DNA of 64,000 nt from Nansenia antarctica. Taxonomy: Eukaryota > Chordata > Actinopteri > Argentiniformes > Microstomatidae. How positions within the stretch are numbered: the first letter of the stretch is position 1; each line of letters begins with the position of its first letter. Made by a program: the position numbers and the translations under genes. The stretch spans positions 25,181,347 through 25,245,346 of the forward strand of contig OZ022345.1 in the NCBI GenBank assembly GCA_963989245.1. Direction: 5' to 3'. Below, one piece after another: positions 1-9,600 of the stretch. The notes below the pieces were generated by a model. It searched no databases and was not told the DNA's origin. It saw only the letters and a list, made by a program, of their open reading frames with translations.

Positions 1-1651
1 TGTCAGCAAGGGTGCATATGTGCGATGCAGCGTGTCTCTCTTTCTCACCCTCTCATCCTACTTGTCAGCGTTCATGTGTTTGCGAAATTATATCCTGCCT
101 GGCTAGCTGCCCATGCATTGACTGAATGAAGCCAGAAACACCCTAAAATGCCCAGTTGTGAGACCCCCTGGACTTGACAGCCATGTTGCAGGACTAATTC
201 AGTCGTCAGAACCTGGACAGTGTGACATGAAGGTTTGTATTCTGTGGGAATGATCACACAATACAGACTAGTGTGTGACACACTTGACAAACTTCAACCT
301 TTTCGCTGCTCGGCTCCTCTCTTTTTGATAAGCTGATGTGGAGATGCTCTTGAAAGACTGCCCTCTATCTGTGAAGAAGTGGAACTATGCCAGCAGGGGC
401 ATTTCTTTTGACTAAGTTATTTTTGTCAAAACAGAATGCATGCTTGAGCCAGAGAGACCCGATCGCTCTCTCCAACCATTTGCTTGACCAAGACCTTTAC
501 CTTTGGACTTATGTATTTAACTCATGCATCCAATGATTGATTTGTTGATGGATCATATCTGCTATTTATTCCTATGTGTTTATTAAATAGAAAATTATCC
601 TACTGTTATTTGTTTGTTTGTGTCATGTGTGGTGACTGTTTTACTGTTGAGAAGATCTATGTAGTTCTGTGTTGGTTATGCTGTCGCTCTCAAATCTATC
701 CTTGTAATTGTGTGTCTTTCCCAAACTGATGCCTGTAATGTGTTAGAAATATAACCAATAGGCCTACTGGGTTTACATAAGATTTAACATATGGTGACCA
801 GGTCTTGAAAATGATTAAGTACACAACATGGATCGATTGGAGGTAAATGCAGTGCAATCCATACATGTGTGTGTGTTTGTGAGAGAGAGTGTGAGTGTGA
901 GTGTGAGAGAAAAAGAGAGAGATCAGTGATTATTTTGTGCTGTAATTACATGTTTATCCCTCTCTTGGTGTCTATCGGTTATGTTGAAATAATTGTATGT
1001 GTCTCCAGTCTTGCATTGCCAAAATTCCAAGGTGAGAAGAAAGACTGGGGTGTGAGGTTAGTAGGCCTATGTCACTAACCGATTGAGAAAAATAGAAATG
1101 AGAAGCATATGAGAGCAAAGTGTCTGTAACACAAAGATAAAACCATTACCAAACTCTTTCTGTTAGAGTTATTATTTCTTATTGATGGAATTACAATTAC
1201 TATTGATAATGTAACGTAATCGTTTACAATTTGGCCAAGTTACACGAAAGTATAACCCCACTGATGAAAGCCTGATAATCAGCGGACAGAACAATCTGAA
1301 TAAATGTAAGCAAGTGGTACACCTCATTACGACACTTTGTCTGGGACAGATAAATACAGAGACTGGAGAGAGCAACAGCTTCTGTGTGCTGTTGTACAGT
1401 GCAAATGCTATGAATAAAAGTTTGACATAATATGATGTGTTCTTTTTGTAAGACATGGTGAGTTTTCTGATGGAGTGAGGGAGGGAAGGAAGGCAATATG
1501 AAGGGGTGGGTTGGTGATATGTGTGCTTGTGCAAGCAAGAGCGGATGAGCAGACATAATTATGTCACCTCCCTGTCATCAGAACGACCCTTTTGGGTAAA
1601 ATCGAGCATGGAAAAGTGCCGGGGCCAAATTGGAAAAACTAGTGTGTCACC
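1..1651. other. No gene recognised
   Basis: No exon of a family I recognise is visible on either strand. An ATTAAA at 582-587 in an AT-rich stretch could be the poly(A) signal of a gene ending left of the window, but no coding sequence supports it. Positions 866-925 are a GT/GA-rich simple repeat. Confidence 0.4.
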
Positions 1652-1872
1652 ATGGCTAAAAGCTGCTGCGTCGTATTTAGCACGTCAAACAATAAAACAA
1701 ATCCCAGTTTATGATTTTCTTTAGTTCCCCAAAGAGCGAAGAACAGTAGGCCTACAAGAAGAGATCTGTCGCTTCATGCCATCCACAGAGAGGATGAAAA
1801 TGGTCAACTGTGGGACCCTTCAGTGCTGAGACCAAAGGGGCAGTTCTCCAGTGGCAGACAACATTTCAAGGG
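1652..1872 (+). pseudogene. Degenerate THAP-like DNA-binding domain
   Basis: From the ATG at 1652 one frame reads a THAP-like N-terminus: MAKSCCVVF, then an N/K-rich loop, then ARREDL-like and HRED.NGQLWDPS segments. An in-frame TGA at 1712-1714 interrupts it after about 20 codons. The second Cys of the C2CH zinc signature appears replaced by Ser. No continuation to a transposase or host gene is visible. THAP domains of this type occur in P-element-like transposases and fish THAP proteins. I read it as a dead fragment; the family call rests on overall pattern and short matches. Confidence 0.4.
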
Positions 1873-2043
1873 ACTGTTGTTGTTGATGTTCTTCTTTTGC
1901 CTTCAGTTTTTTCCCGACTCAGCTTTTGATTTTTGCTTTGTCTGTGTAGAATGTAATGTCTTTATTCCAGACAGATGCCTCTAAATTAAACAAGGAGTGC
2001 TCTGACATGGGAACAACAACTTTCTCACATTCTAGAATAAAAT

Positions 2044-2170
2044 AGAATACAAACACTTTATTTTATTTTATTTTTATTTGTTTTTACCTTTATTTAACCA
2101 GGCAAGAACCAGGCAGGCAAGAACAAATTCTTATTTTATTTTTTACTTACTTATTTTATTTTTTTTACTT
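2044..2170. repeat. T-rich interspersed repeat fragment
   Basis: An AT-rich stretch contains 'acctttatttaaccaggcaa', a sentence common in fish interspersed repeats, followed by (TTTTA)n. A similar piece lies near 12698-12720 inside another element. Confidence 0.4.
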
Positions 2171-2654
2171 ACTTTTTCACCAAATAGGAAGAGCATTTAT
2201 TTTCTTCTGAAAACGATTTAGCATGAAAATAATGAACAGCAAGCTATAGCCAAAACTAGTGCCGGAGGGGGGCAAGTGAGCTAGTCACATTGGACAGACT
2301 ACCAAAACAGCAAAAATAAAGTGTATTAACGACAGAAAAAGGGATACAGGTCATAAATACATTACATCTGGAGATTCAATAAGGTAGTTGTAGGCCTAAG
2401 TCAGCTTAAGACACCTCAGACTCAACCCATATTTCTTTAAATTAACTAACCCGTTTCTATACAACGACAACGATGGTTGATCGGCAACGACGTTACATAA
2501 TCGTTTGCCTGACTGGCCGATTTGGACTCAAAGCAACACTGTATTCTTATGTTATGCATTATTATAGCATAGAGTACAGCACAGTGTTTTATTAGTATAG
2601 TATAGTATAGTGGATAGTGTATATAGCCTTTATTTATGTAAACCAGCTCTTTTT

Positions 2655-2772
2655 CCCTTCTTGTTTTTAGTCTTTTTTTCCTAGCACCAGGGGAGACCCC
2701 CCTCCTAAATTTCGTTGTATGGTACCTGTACTGTATTAATGACAATAAAGACCATTCATTCATTCATTCATT
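2655..2772 (+). repeat. LINE-like 3' tail with (ATTC)n
   Basis: The end 'aatgacaataaagaccattc' followed by (ATTC)n is the kind of 3' tail left by 5'-truncated L2-like non-LTR retrotransposons. A near-identical piece occurs at about 32993-33105 inside hAT element H. No coding part is present. Confidence 0.55.
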
Positions 2773-2825
2773 GTTATGCGGAATTTGAATGTACTGCCAG
2801 TCAAACTAAGGGGGACAGTCTTCAC

Positions 2826-3051
2826 CTAAAAGGGGGCGGGGCATGCAAGGGCAAAATACCCGGATGACGCTACTCTCCTTAATGATATGATTGGACCACA
2901 CAAAGTGTGGGCGTATCCATTCACCCTCGCTTACTGATATGATTGGACTACACAAAGTGTGGGCGTATCCGTTCACCAGCAGGGTAATGGGTCTGCGTAG
3001 TCAACGAAGGGCATTTCAGTTCAGCCAAGACATCGCCTCACACCAGGTACA
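2826..3051 (+). promoter_or_regulatory. NPM1: NPM1 proximal promoter and 5' UTR
   Basis: Immediately upstream of NPM1 exon 1 are a GC box (gggggcggggc, about 2831) and a CRE-like tgacgct near 2875. A tandem duplication of about 50 bp follows, each copy with an inverted CCAAT box (gattgga, about 2889 and 2942) and the shared sentence acaaagtgtgggcgtatcc. No TATA box is seen. This fits a housekeeping promoter. As arranged here it would also be the only visible promoter for MORF4L1. Confidence 0.6.
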
Positions 3052-3100
3052 ATGAACGGGCTAGACGAAGAACAAATTGGTCCACAGACGTTCCTTTATG
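3052..3100 (+). CDS. NPM1: NPM1 exon 1 (nucleophosmin N-terminus)
   Basis: The ATG at 3052 opens 16 codons, MNGLDEEQIGPQTFLY, plus the first base of a Gly codon. A GTGAGA donor follows at 3101. The GPQTFLYG end is the conserved start of the nucleoplasmin fold, and joined to exon 2 at 58366 it continues FLYGCELKSGKDVVF, as in vertebrate NPM1. Human exon 1 also ends in phase 1 at this Gly. The next acceptor downstream is not NPM1 exon 2 but MORF4L1 exon 2 (6606), also phase 1, so splicing to it is in frame. The residues identify the exon as NPM1, not as a MORF4L1 first exon, which normally ends ...KFQEG. Confidence 0.85.
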
Positions 3101-3814
3101 GTGAGAAACTATTGTTGATGCCTGTTAGTGATCATGTTGTCTTCAAACATTTGGTTCACATGCGTGATACAATTATATACCTTGTTCGCTGAGAGTAGTA
3201 ACGTTAGCTAGAGTGTAACTGAGCAATGCAGCTGCTAGCGAACCACGAGGTTGAGCATGTCCAATGGTCTCGCTACCTTGAATGGCTATTCCAGTCACAA
3301 TGATGTGATGCTCGGACGTTCAGGAGTTAATTCTACTCATGTTTAAAATGAACGTTTTCTAACTTAAATTATTTGAGTGTCAGGCTTTTCCTGTGTTAGC
3401 TTAGTTAGCCCATGGCGTGCGTGTCGACACGTGCTTTAAGATGGCGCACTTAGAGGGGAAGGCCACTCACTGAAATGTGTCTGCTATATGCAGGACAGGT
3501 CGATTGTGTAAACCGAAGTGAACAGGAGTTGTCTCTTTCCATACACTGATGTTAAGTACAGGACTAATAAATAATAATTGCACCCAGTCACTTCTTAATC
3601 CCAGCATCATGTTTTCTGATCGCGGAAGTCTCTGGTACATGCGTCGCACACTTTCACAGTTGGCTCGGCGATTGTATATTGGACCTTAAGCCCAAACAAA
3701 AAGCCATCTAACGTACTTACCTAGTTAGGAAGACTGTGTCTAACAACCCTGTATCATTTTTAATCGAATACGTGCATCAAATATTATGACTATAGGAATT
3801 CCGCATGTTACGAG
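3101..3814 (+). other. 5' part of NPM1 intron 1
   Basis: Unique-looking intron sequence between the exon 1 donor and the first hAT insertion. It ends in GTTACGAG (3807-3814), the left copy of the target-site duplication whose partner is at 58224-58231. No exon was recognised. Confidence 0.6.
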
Positions 3815-4709
3815 CAGTGATGCCGGCAACACGTTACTCTAATCTGAATACTTTTCCCAGTAACGAGTATTTTAACGCAATACTATTTCCAAATCAGTAA
3901 TCGGATTAAAGTTACTTATTCAAGTGGCTGTGCGTTACTATTGCGTTACTACCTCATAACTTAGGCTAAATGCAGTATTTCTTTGTAATGTTCGATAGTA
4001 AACAAACATTTCTCGCGTCTTGGGGAGTGACGTCAGTGCTCACGTTTTCAACACGAGGTTACTATGGAAGGCCATGCCCGCAAAAAACGGCTCTCGACTA
4101 TCGCGAGATTGCAGCAGAATCGCTCACGTGTATCACCACGCTGATTGCACAGTGTAAACAGAAGCGTAGCCTACACAATGGAGCGAGAACAGAGATATGC
4201 GTTAAATAGCTGGAAATATAAGGATTATTTTGAGTTTGTGTCAGCAAAGGATGACAAGAACATAAATGTTGATCATTGATAAACTCAGACTCACCCAGTT
4301 TAGGATTAGGATTATATTAGGATCATATCTGAATGGTCAGGGTAGGTTTTAGGTTTTGTGAAACCACTCCTTGCTAGTTACTGTTAAATAAAGATTATAT
4401 TTATTTTATTGTTTAAAAACAAGTATTTATGTTGGGTGAGGCAAAGAAAGACTCTTTATTTTGTTGTTTTAAGTTATTGTTTAAAGTTTAATTATGTAAT
4501 TTAAGTTACTGTTAAAATAAAGTGAGTTTTGGCAAAACCAGTTTTCATTTTTATGTTGCGGGGGGGGGGGGGGGGTCGGGTGCCTAGGCAGCTGCCAATA
4601 GTAACTAAAAAAGTAACTAGTAATCTAACTTAGTTACTTTTAAAATCAAGTAATCAGTCAAGTAACTAGATTACTTTTTAAAGGAGTACCGGTAATCAGT
4701 AATCAGTAA
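3815..4709. mobile_element. hAT element A, left part
   Basis: The left terminus CAGTGATGCCGGCAACACG is followed by subterminal taacg/gtaatcag-type sequence and a G run at 4560-4575. The target-site duplication GTTACGAG precedes it (3807-3814). The right end is not adjacent: a 44-bp piece ending ...GGCAACACTG at 58223, followed by GTTACGAG, completes it 54 kb away. A 102-bp transposase N-terminal remnant lies at 4178. Element A is cut at 4709 by element B, with ATCAGTAA (4702-4709) as B's left duplication. Confidence 0.8.
4178..4279 (+). pseudogene. hAT transposase N-terminal remnant
   Basis: The ORF begins MEREQRYALNSWKYKDYFEF and continues through SAKDDKNINV to a stop at 4277. This resembles the segment just before the BED zinc finger in fish hAT transposases. 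The zinc finger and everything after it are missing, so this is a non-autonomous remnant. Confidence 0.55.
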
Positions 4710-6426
4710 TAGGGCTGCACGATTAATCGATTTTAAATCGAAATCGCGATTTGAAATGATGCGATTAGCTAATCGCAAAGCCTGCGATTTCCCTGCGATT
4801 TTATTATTTTTTTTTTTTTACTATTTAGCAGACGCTTTTAATCCAAAGCGATTTACAATTACGAATTACAGGGACATTCCCCCTGGAGTAACTGAGGGCT
4901 AAGTGCCTTACTCAAGGGCACACTAGTAGTGGTGTGCAGGGGCGTGTCCAGGGGGGGGCCAGGGGTGGCCCGTGCCACCCCTGAAATCTGATTGGCCACC
5001 CTAGGTGCCACCCTGATTGATTGGCCATCTGCCTAGTCACTCAGAGCAGAGGCCACTTCGCGCCACGAGACGAACTTTTCGAACAGAACACATTTTTGAT
5101 CAGCGGTGAGGTGTGCTGGTCTTGGCGCTCCTGAAGAAATGTGAGTACCATTAATAACGTTAGACTTTTGCATAGCTACATATAGGCTACGGTGTTGTGC
5201 TAGTGGTTAAAACGTTTTGCTTCACTTGGAATCAGAGTTTAGGATAAAATTCGCTTTGCTCTGCGTTGTTTGGAGCTGTGAGAACGCACATTCGAAGTCA
5301 CTCCCGGAGCAAACAACCAACACATGGTCCGGCGCTTGAAAAGGGTGGTTTCACTCTGATTAGAAACAACGCATCGAGGCTGTCCATAGGAAAACAACAG
5401 CGCATGCGTGTTGATCTGGATAAGAGCGGGACAAACGGGCAGTTTTCTATTTTCCTGACCAATCAACTACCACGTATGTTGCTTCAATTGCCTATGTTAC
5501 TAAAGGGCTGTGAGAACGCAAATCAGAAATAATTTATGCAACAATGTTGCAAACTCATCCGCTTGCTCTGGGTCATGATTCAGATTTTCATGTAAGAACA
5601 TGACCTTAGTAGCCCAATTAAAGTATACAATGGGGAGTGGAGACAGAAATGGTAATAAAAAGCACAAAATGGTGTGTACAAATTCACCAGAATGCAGGGA
5701 ATTAAGTGTTAAATTCTCAAAATTGTGCCACCCATGCATAACAAGGTGCCCCACCTGGGCCACCCCAGTGAAAAAGGTCTGGACACGCCACTGGTGGTGT
5801 GGTTTCAGGCGGGATTTGAACTCACACAACCTTCCGATCACAAGTCCAACTCACTAGACCACCACTACCCGTATCGGATACGTCATACAGCGCGTCGGAT
5901 TCAACGTCAATGAACGTCAACGTCAATGAACGTCAAAAATGAACGTCAACAATGAACGTGAACGTCAATGAAAATAGGTGATAGATAGATTCATCCAATC
6001 ACCTGCCAAGTATTTTTTGAAAGTACCTGCCCTTTTCCAAACAGCTTCCAATTAAGCTTTCCTAGATGGTTGTGTGAAACAAACTACCTGAGTCAGGTTA
6101 GTAATGCTCCATCACATGTTTTAATCTGAAGCTTGATTTTAAAGCAACCCAACTTTAAAGCAACCCAATGTAAGTTTAGTTCTTTCACTCGTAGCTCGGG
6201 CTGTGGGGGTGCTAGAGGAGGGAGCCTCTAAGTCCCCTGAAGACGTACAAACAAACTGCACGTTGATACGACCTTCCTAGCCGGAGATATGGCCACACTT
6301 TACAAAAACTTCAAACAACTTTTTTTTTTTTGCTATTTAAAAAAAAAAAAAACGCAAATTAATCGCAATCGCGATATCTGTCCAAATAATCGCAATTCGA
6401 TTTTTTCCCCAAATCGTGCAGCCCTA
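4710..6426. mobile_element. hAT element B, copy 1
   Basis: Termini are TAGGGCTGCACGATTAATCG on the left and AAATCGTGCAGCCCTA on the right, with AATCG-rich subterminal sequence. The left flank is ATCAGTAA inside element A. The right flank is GTCCAGAT (6427-6434), so the two sides do not match, as expected if the copy is recombinant. Its core (from about 4825) contains the common fish sequence agcagacgctttt...ccaaagcg with a tRNA-B-box-like gggatttgaac. Element C (4937-5793) is nested inside. The right half differs from copy 2 and lacks the BED-finger exon. Confidence 0.85.
4937..5793. mobile_element. hAT element C nested in B
   Basis: Termini CAGGGGCGTGTCCAG and CTGGACACGCCACTG are inverted repeats. 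Exact 8-bp duplications GTGGTGTG lie at 4929-4936 and 5794-5801. Copy 2 of element B carries a single GTGGTGTG at the same place, which is the empty site. No transposase coding was recognised, so it is non-autonomous. Confidence 0.85.
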
Positions 6427-6605
6427 GTCCAGATCACATACTTTACTAACAGCTAGTCCAGATCAACATCTATAATATTTTTATTTTTTATCATGAATAA
6501 TGTCGAAGAGGCTGATGAATCATCTATTGACTCCCACTATTTGTTTTTGCTAGTTAGTAGCTAACGCATATCCATTCAACATTGATTGGCCATTTCTGTT
6601 TTCAG

Positions 6606-9600
6606 GTGAAAGAGTCCTGTGTTTTCATGGGCCATTGCTTTACGAAGCAAAGGTAGGTTACAGTCATTTGAGATTGTAGCATTCGAAGTCAGTCAGCTCT
6701 AACAAAAACAATGACGTTGCATATTATTAACATAAACATCATGTTAATATTTTGTTTTACAGTGTGTGAAAATCAATATCAAGGACAAGCAGATTAAATA
6801 CTTCATTCATTATAGCGGATGGAACAAAAAGTGAGTTATTTTTGCCTGTTCTTACTGTTCTTTCTGTTGCACAAAGGGGATGTATGGCATTTGTTTTAGG
6901 ACCCGTGTATGAAGTGAAATCAGTATCATCCTAACTCCTCAATAGTTTTAGTCCCAGTGAAGATCTACAGATTTAACCTTTGTTTAACAAGAATGAATGT
7001 GTGGAACTATGCTGTTCTTTATCTGATCTCTCTGTTTCAGCTGGGATGAATGGGTCCCTGAGAGCAGGGTTCTCAAATATGTGGACAGCAACCTCGCGAA
7101 ACAAAAAGAGCTTCAAAAGGCTAATCAGTAAGTTCCTATTAATATGTCCCAAGTTGGGGTTTGGAGAAACTATCGCTGGAATGGTCATACTGTAATCTAT
7201 CAACATTAATTTATACAACCTGCCTGCAAATGAAAGCTGTTCAAAAGTGAGATTAAATACGAATCAATTTCTCCCCAGAAATGGCGATGATGACTCGAAG
7301 ATGGGCGAACATAAAAAGTGAGTTCCACTTAGTTTATTATTATTGTTTATTATTAGAATATGTGTACTAAAGCATCTCTCATACATGTACAGTACTTATT
7401 GCCCATATTGCTTTTCCACAATAGAACTTAGCAGTAAAGAAGGTAAATACACACTATAAGCGACAATACATAGTATAGGCCTGCATGCAGTGAAAGAGAT
7501 AAAAGAAGCTATAACAACATTCTGAAGCACTGGCGGACTCAGGGGGGGGGGGGCAGGGGGGGCGACTGCCCCTCCTGGTGCCCCCACGGTTGAAAAACGT
7601 CTCTCTTAAGTGCCCTTTTGAGTGGCAAAAATTCCCTTTTGAGTGGCGAAAATGAGAGGACGTGCCCTATTGGTGCCCCTCCAATGGTCTAAACTTGACC
7701 ATGTGCCCCCACAGTTGAAAAACGTCACACTAAAGTGCCCTTTTGAGTGGCAAAATTAGAGGATGTGCCCTATTGGCTGCCCTTCCAATGGTCTAAACTT
7801 GACCATGTGCACTGATGGGGTCCCATGTTGTCCAGTAGGTGACCTTTTTTGTATTTTCGCCCCTGTCCTTCAAACAGCCTGAGTCCGCCACTGTTCTGAA
7901 GGACTTTTCTTGTTGATTATTGACTGTGTGTAATGTTGTATATTCTCTTCTGTCTTCCAGGGAGCATTATGTTGAGGGGAAGATGAGGGGTGTAGCACCG
8001 AGCAAGAAGATAGCTGCTGTGCAGCAGAAAAATGTTGATTTGTGAGTTTCTTCATGATTTTCTTTTCCGCAAGTAGTCTAGAAAGTTACTAAATAAATCG
8101 AACGAGCCCTCTAAATGTATCTTTATTTTATTTTCATTCCAGGAAAGCGAAAAAGACCAAACCGAAGAGTAAGTCAAAATATTGTCCGTTTTTTAAACTC
8201 ATTTAGATTTCTTGCATGGAACAGTATGTGTTTGCCATCGGTTGAGTTTGTTTTGCTTGTTAGCTGCAGTTGAAATCAGAAGTTTACATACACCGTAGCC
8301 AAATACATTTAAACGTTTTTTCACAATTCCTGACATTTAATCCTAGTAAACATTCCCCGTCTTAGGATAGGATCACTACTTTGTTTTAAGAATGTGAAAT
8401 GTCCGAAAAATAGTACAGAGAATGATTTATTTATTTCAGCTTTTATTTCTTTCGTCACATTCCTAGTGGGTCTACTATATGTTGTGTGTTTCTTGTCCAG
8501 CACCAGGGGCGGGTGAAGGCACCAGCACAGGAGAGATGCCACAGCCACCACGAAAGAAGAGGGCTCGTGTCGACCCAACCGTGGAAAGTGTACGTGTATG
8601 ACTCATACCCTCACTGTGTGTTATCCTCAGATACATCCACTACCCACTGAGAATGGATTCATCTCTCAAATATGTGACTTTTTTAGTTTGTTTGCCCAAT
8701 TACTTTTTCTTCTTATTTCCACAATAAGATGCAATGTAACACCCTGTGTGTAAGCGATCCTGTGGTTTATGTTTGTTTGTTTGTTTGTTTGTGTTGTAAC
8801 CAGGAGGAGACGTTCACCAACCGTGTGGAGGTGAAGGTGAAGATCGCTGAGGAGTTGAAGCCCTGGCTGGTGGACGACTGGGACCTGATCACCAGGCAGA
8901 AACAGGTGGGGGTGAGGGATGGGCCGTCCAAGCCAGGCCTGGGGCACTACCTTTAGGCATAGGCTACACGGCGCCGGATTTGTCTGAAACGGTGAAGATT
9001 TGATATCGTTTGCACGTCACGGCTACGCGACTCCGCCGAATCCGTGAGCTCATACGATAACGCTGCAAGGGTGTTTTCATTTAATTTTTGGAGTCGAGGG
9101 GTCGGCGATAAGGTGCGTTTTTCCGATAACGGTGACGCGGACACCCACAAATGTATTGTGGTTTACTTAATACTGTTCAGCACTTGGTTACATTCAATGC
9201 ATGACTTGTCAGTCCCTCCAGAAAAACGTGATTTTGCGGTCGTATAATTCAATGCATAATCAGCTAAATGGCGCATGATTATGCAAGGTCACGTAATGAA
9301 AGAGATGGAGCATATTCACCGCAATAAAATATTGCATGTTGACTTGACATCAGGTCACACTGTTCTGTTGTCCTTCTGTGGACGGGCGAGGGGATGACGT
9401 TTGGCGTCGTATATGCTGTGACGTTTGTCGGGCTGATGATCAATGTTCAAATACTGAAACATTGAAAAAAAGTACGTAGCCCATCTTCTTTCCCCCAGAA
9501 TGACATTTCCAAAATTCAAGTATGGGGTGAATATATCTTAAACATCCGTAATGTATTTTGAAAATGGCGGTAGAAAACTACACGCAGATACATTATGCAA

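Noticed and set aside
3052..3100. Exon 1 as a genuine MORF4L1 first exon
   Set aside because: Its residues (GPQTFLYG) match nucleophosmin and join perfectly to NPM1 exon 2; MORF4L1 normally starts with a Lys/Pro-rich segment ending KFQEG.
4178..4279. ORF 3970-4209 as a gene
   Set aside because: It overlaps the recognisable hAT transposase start in another frame and has no similarity of its own.
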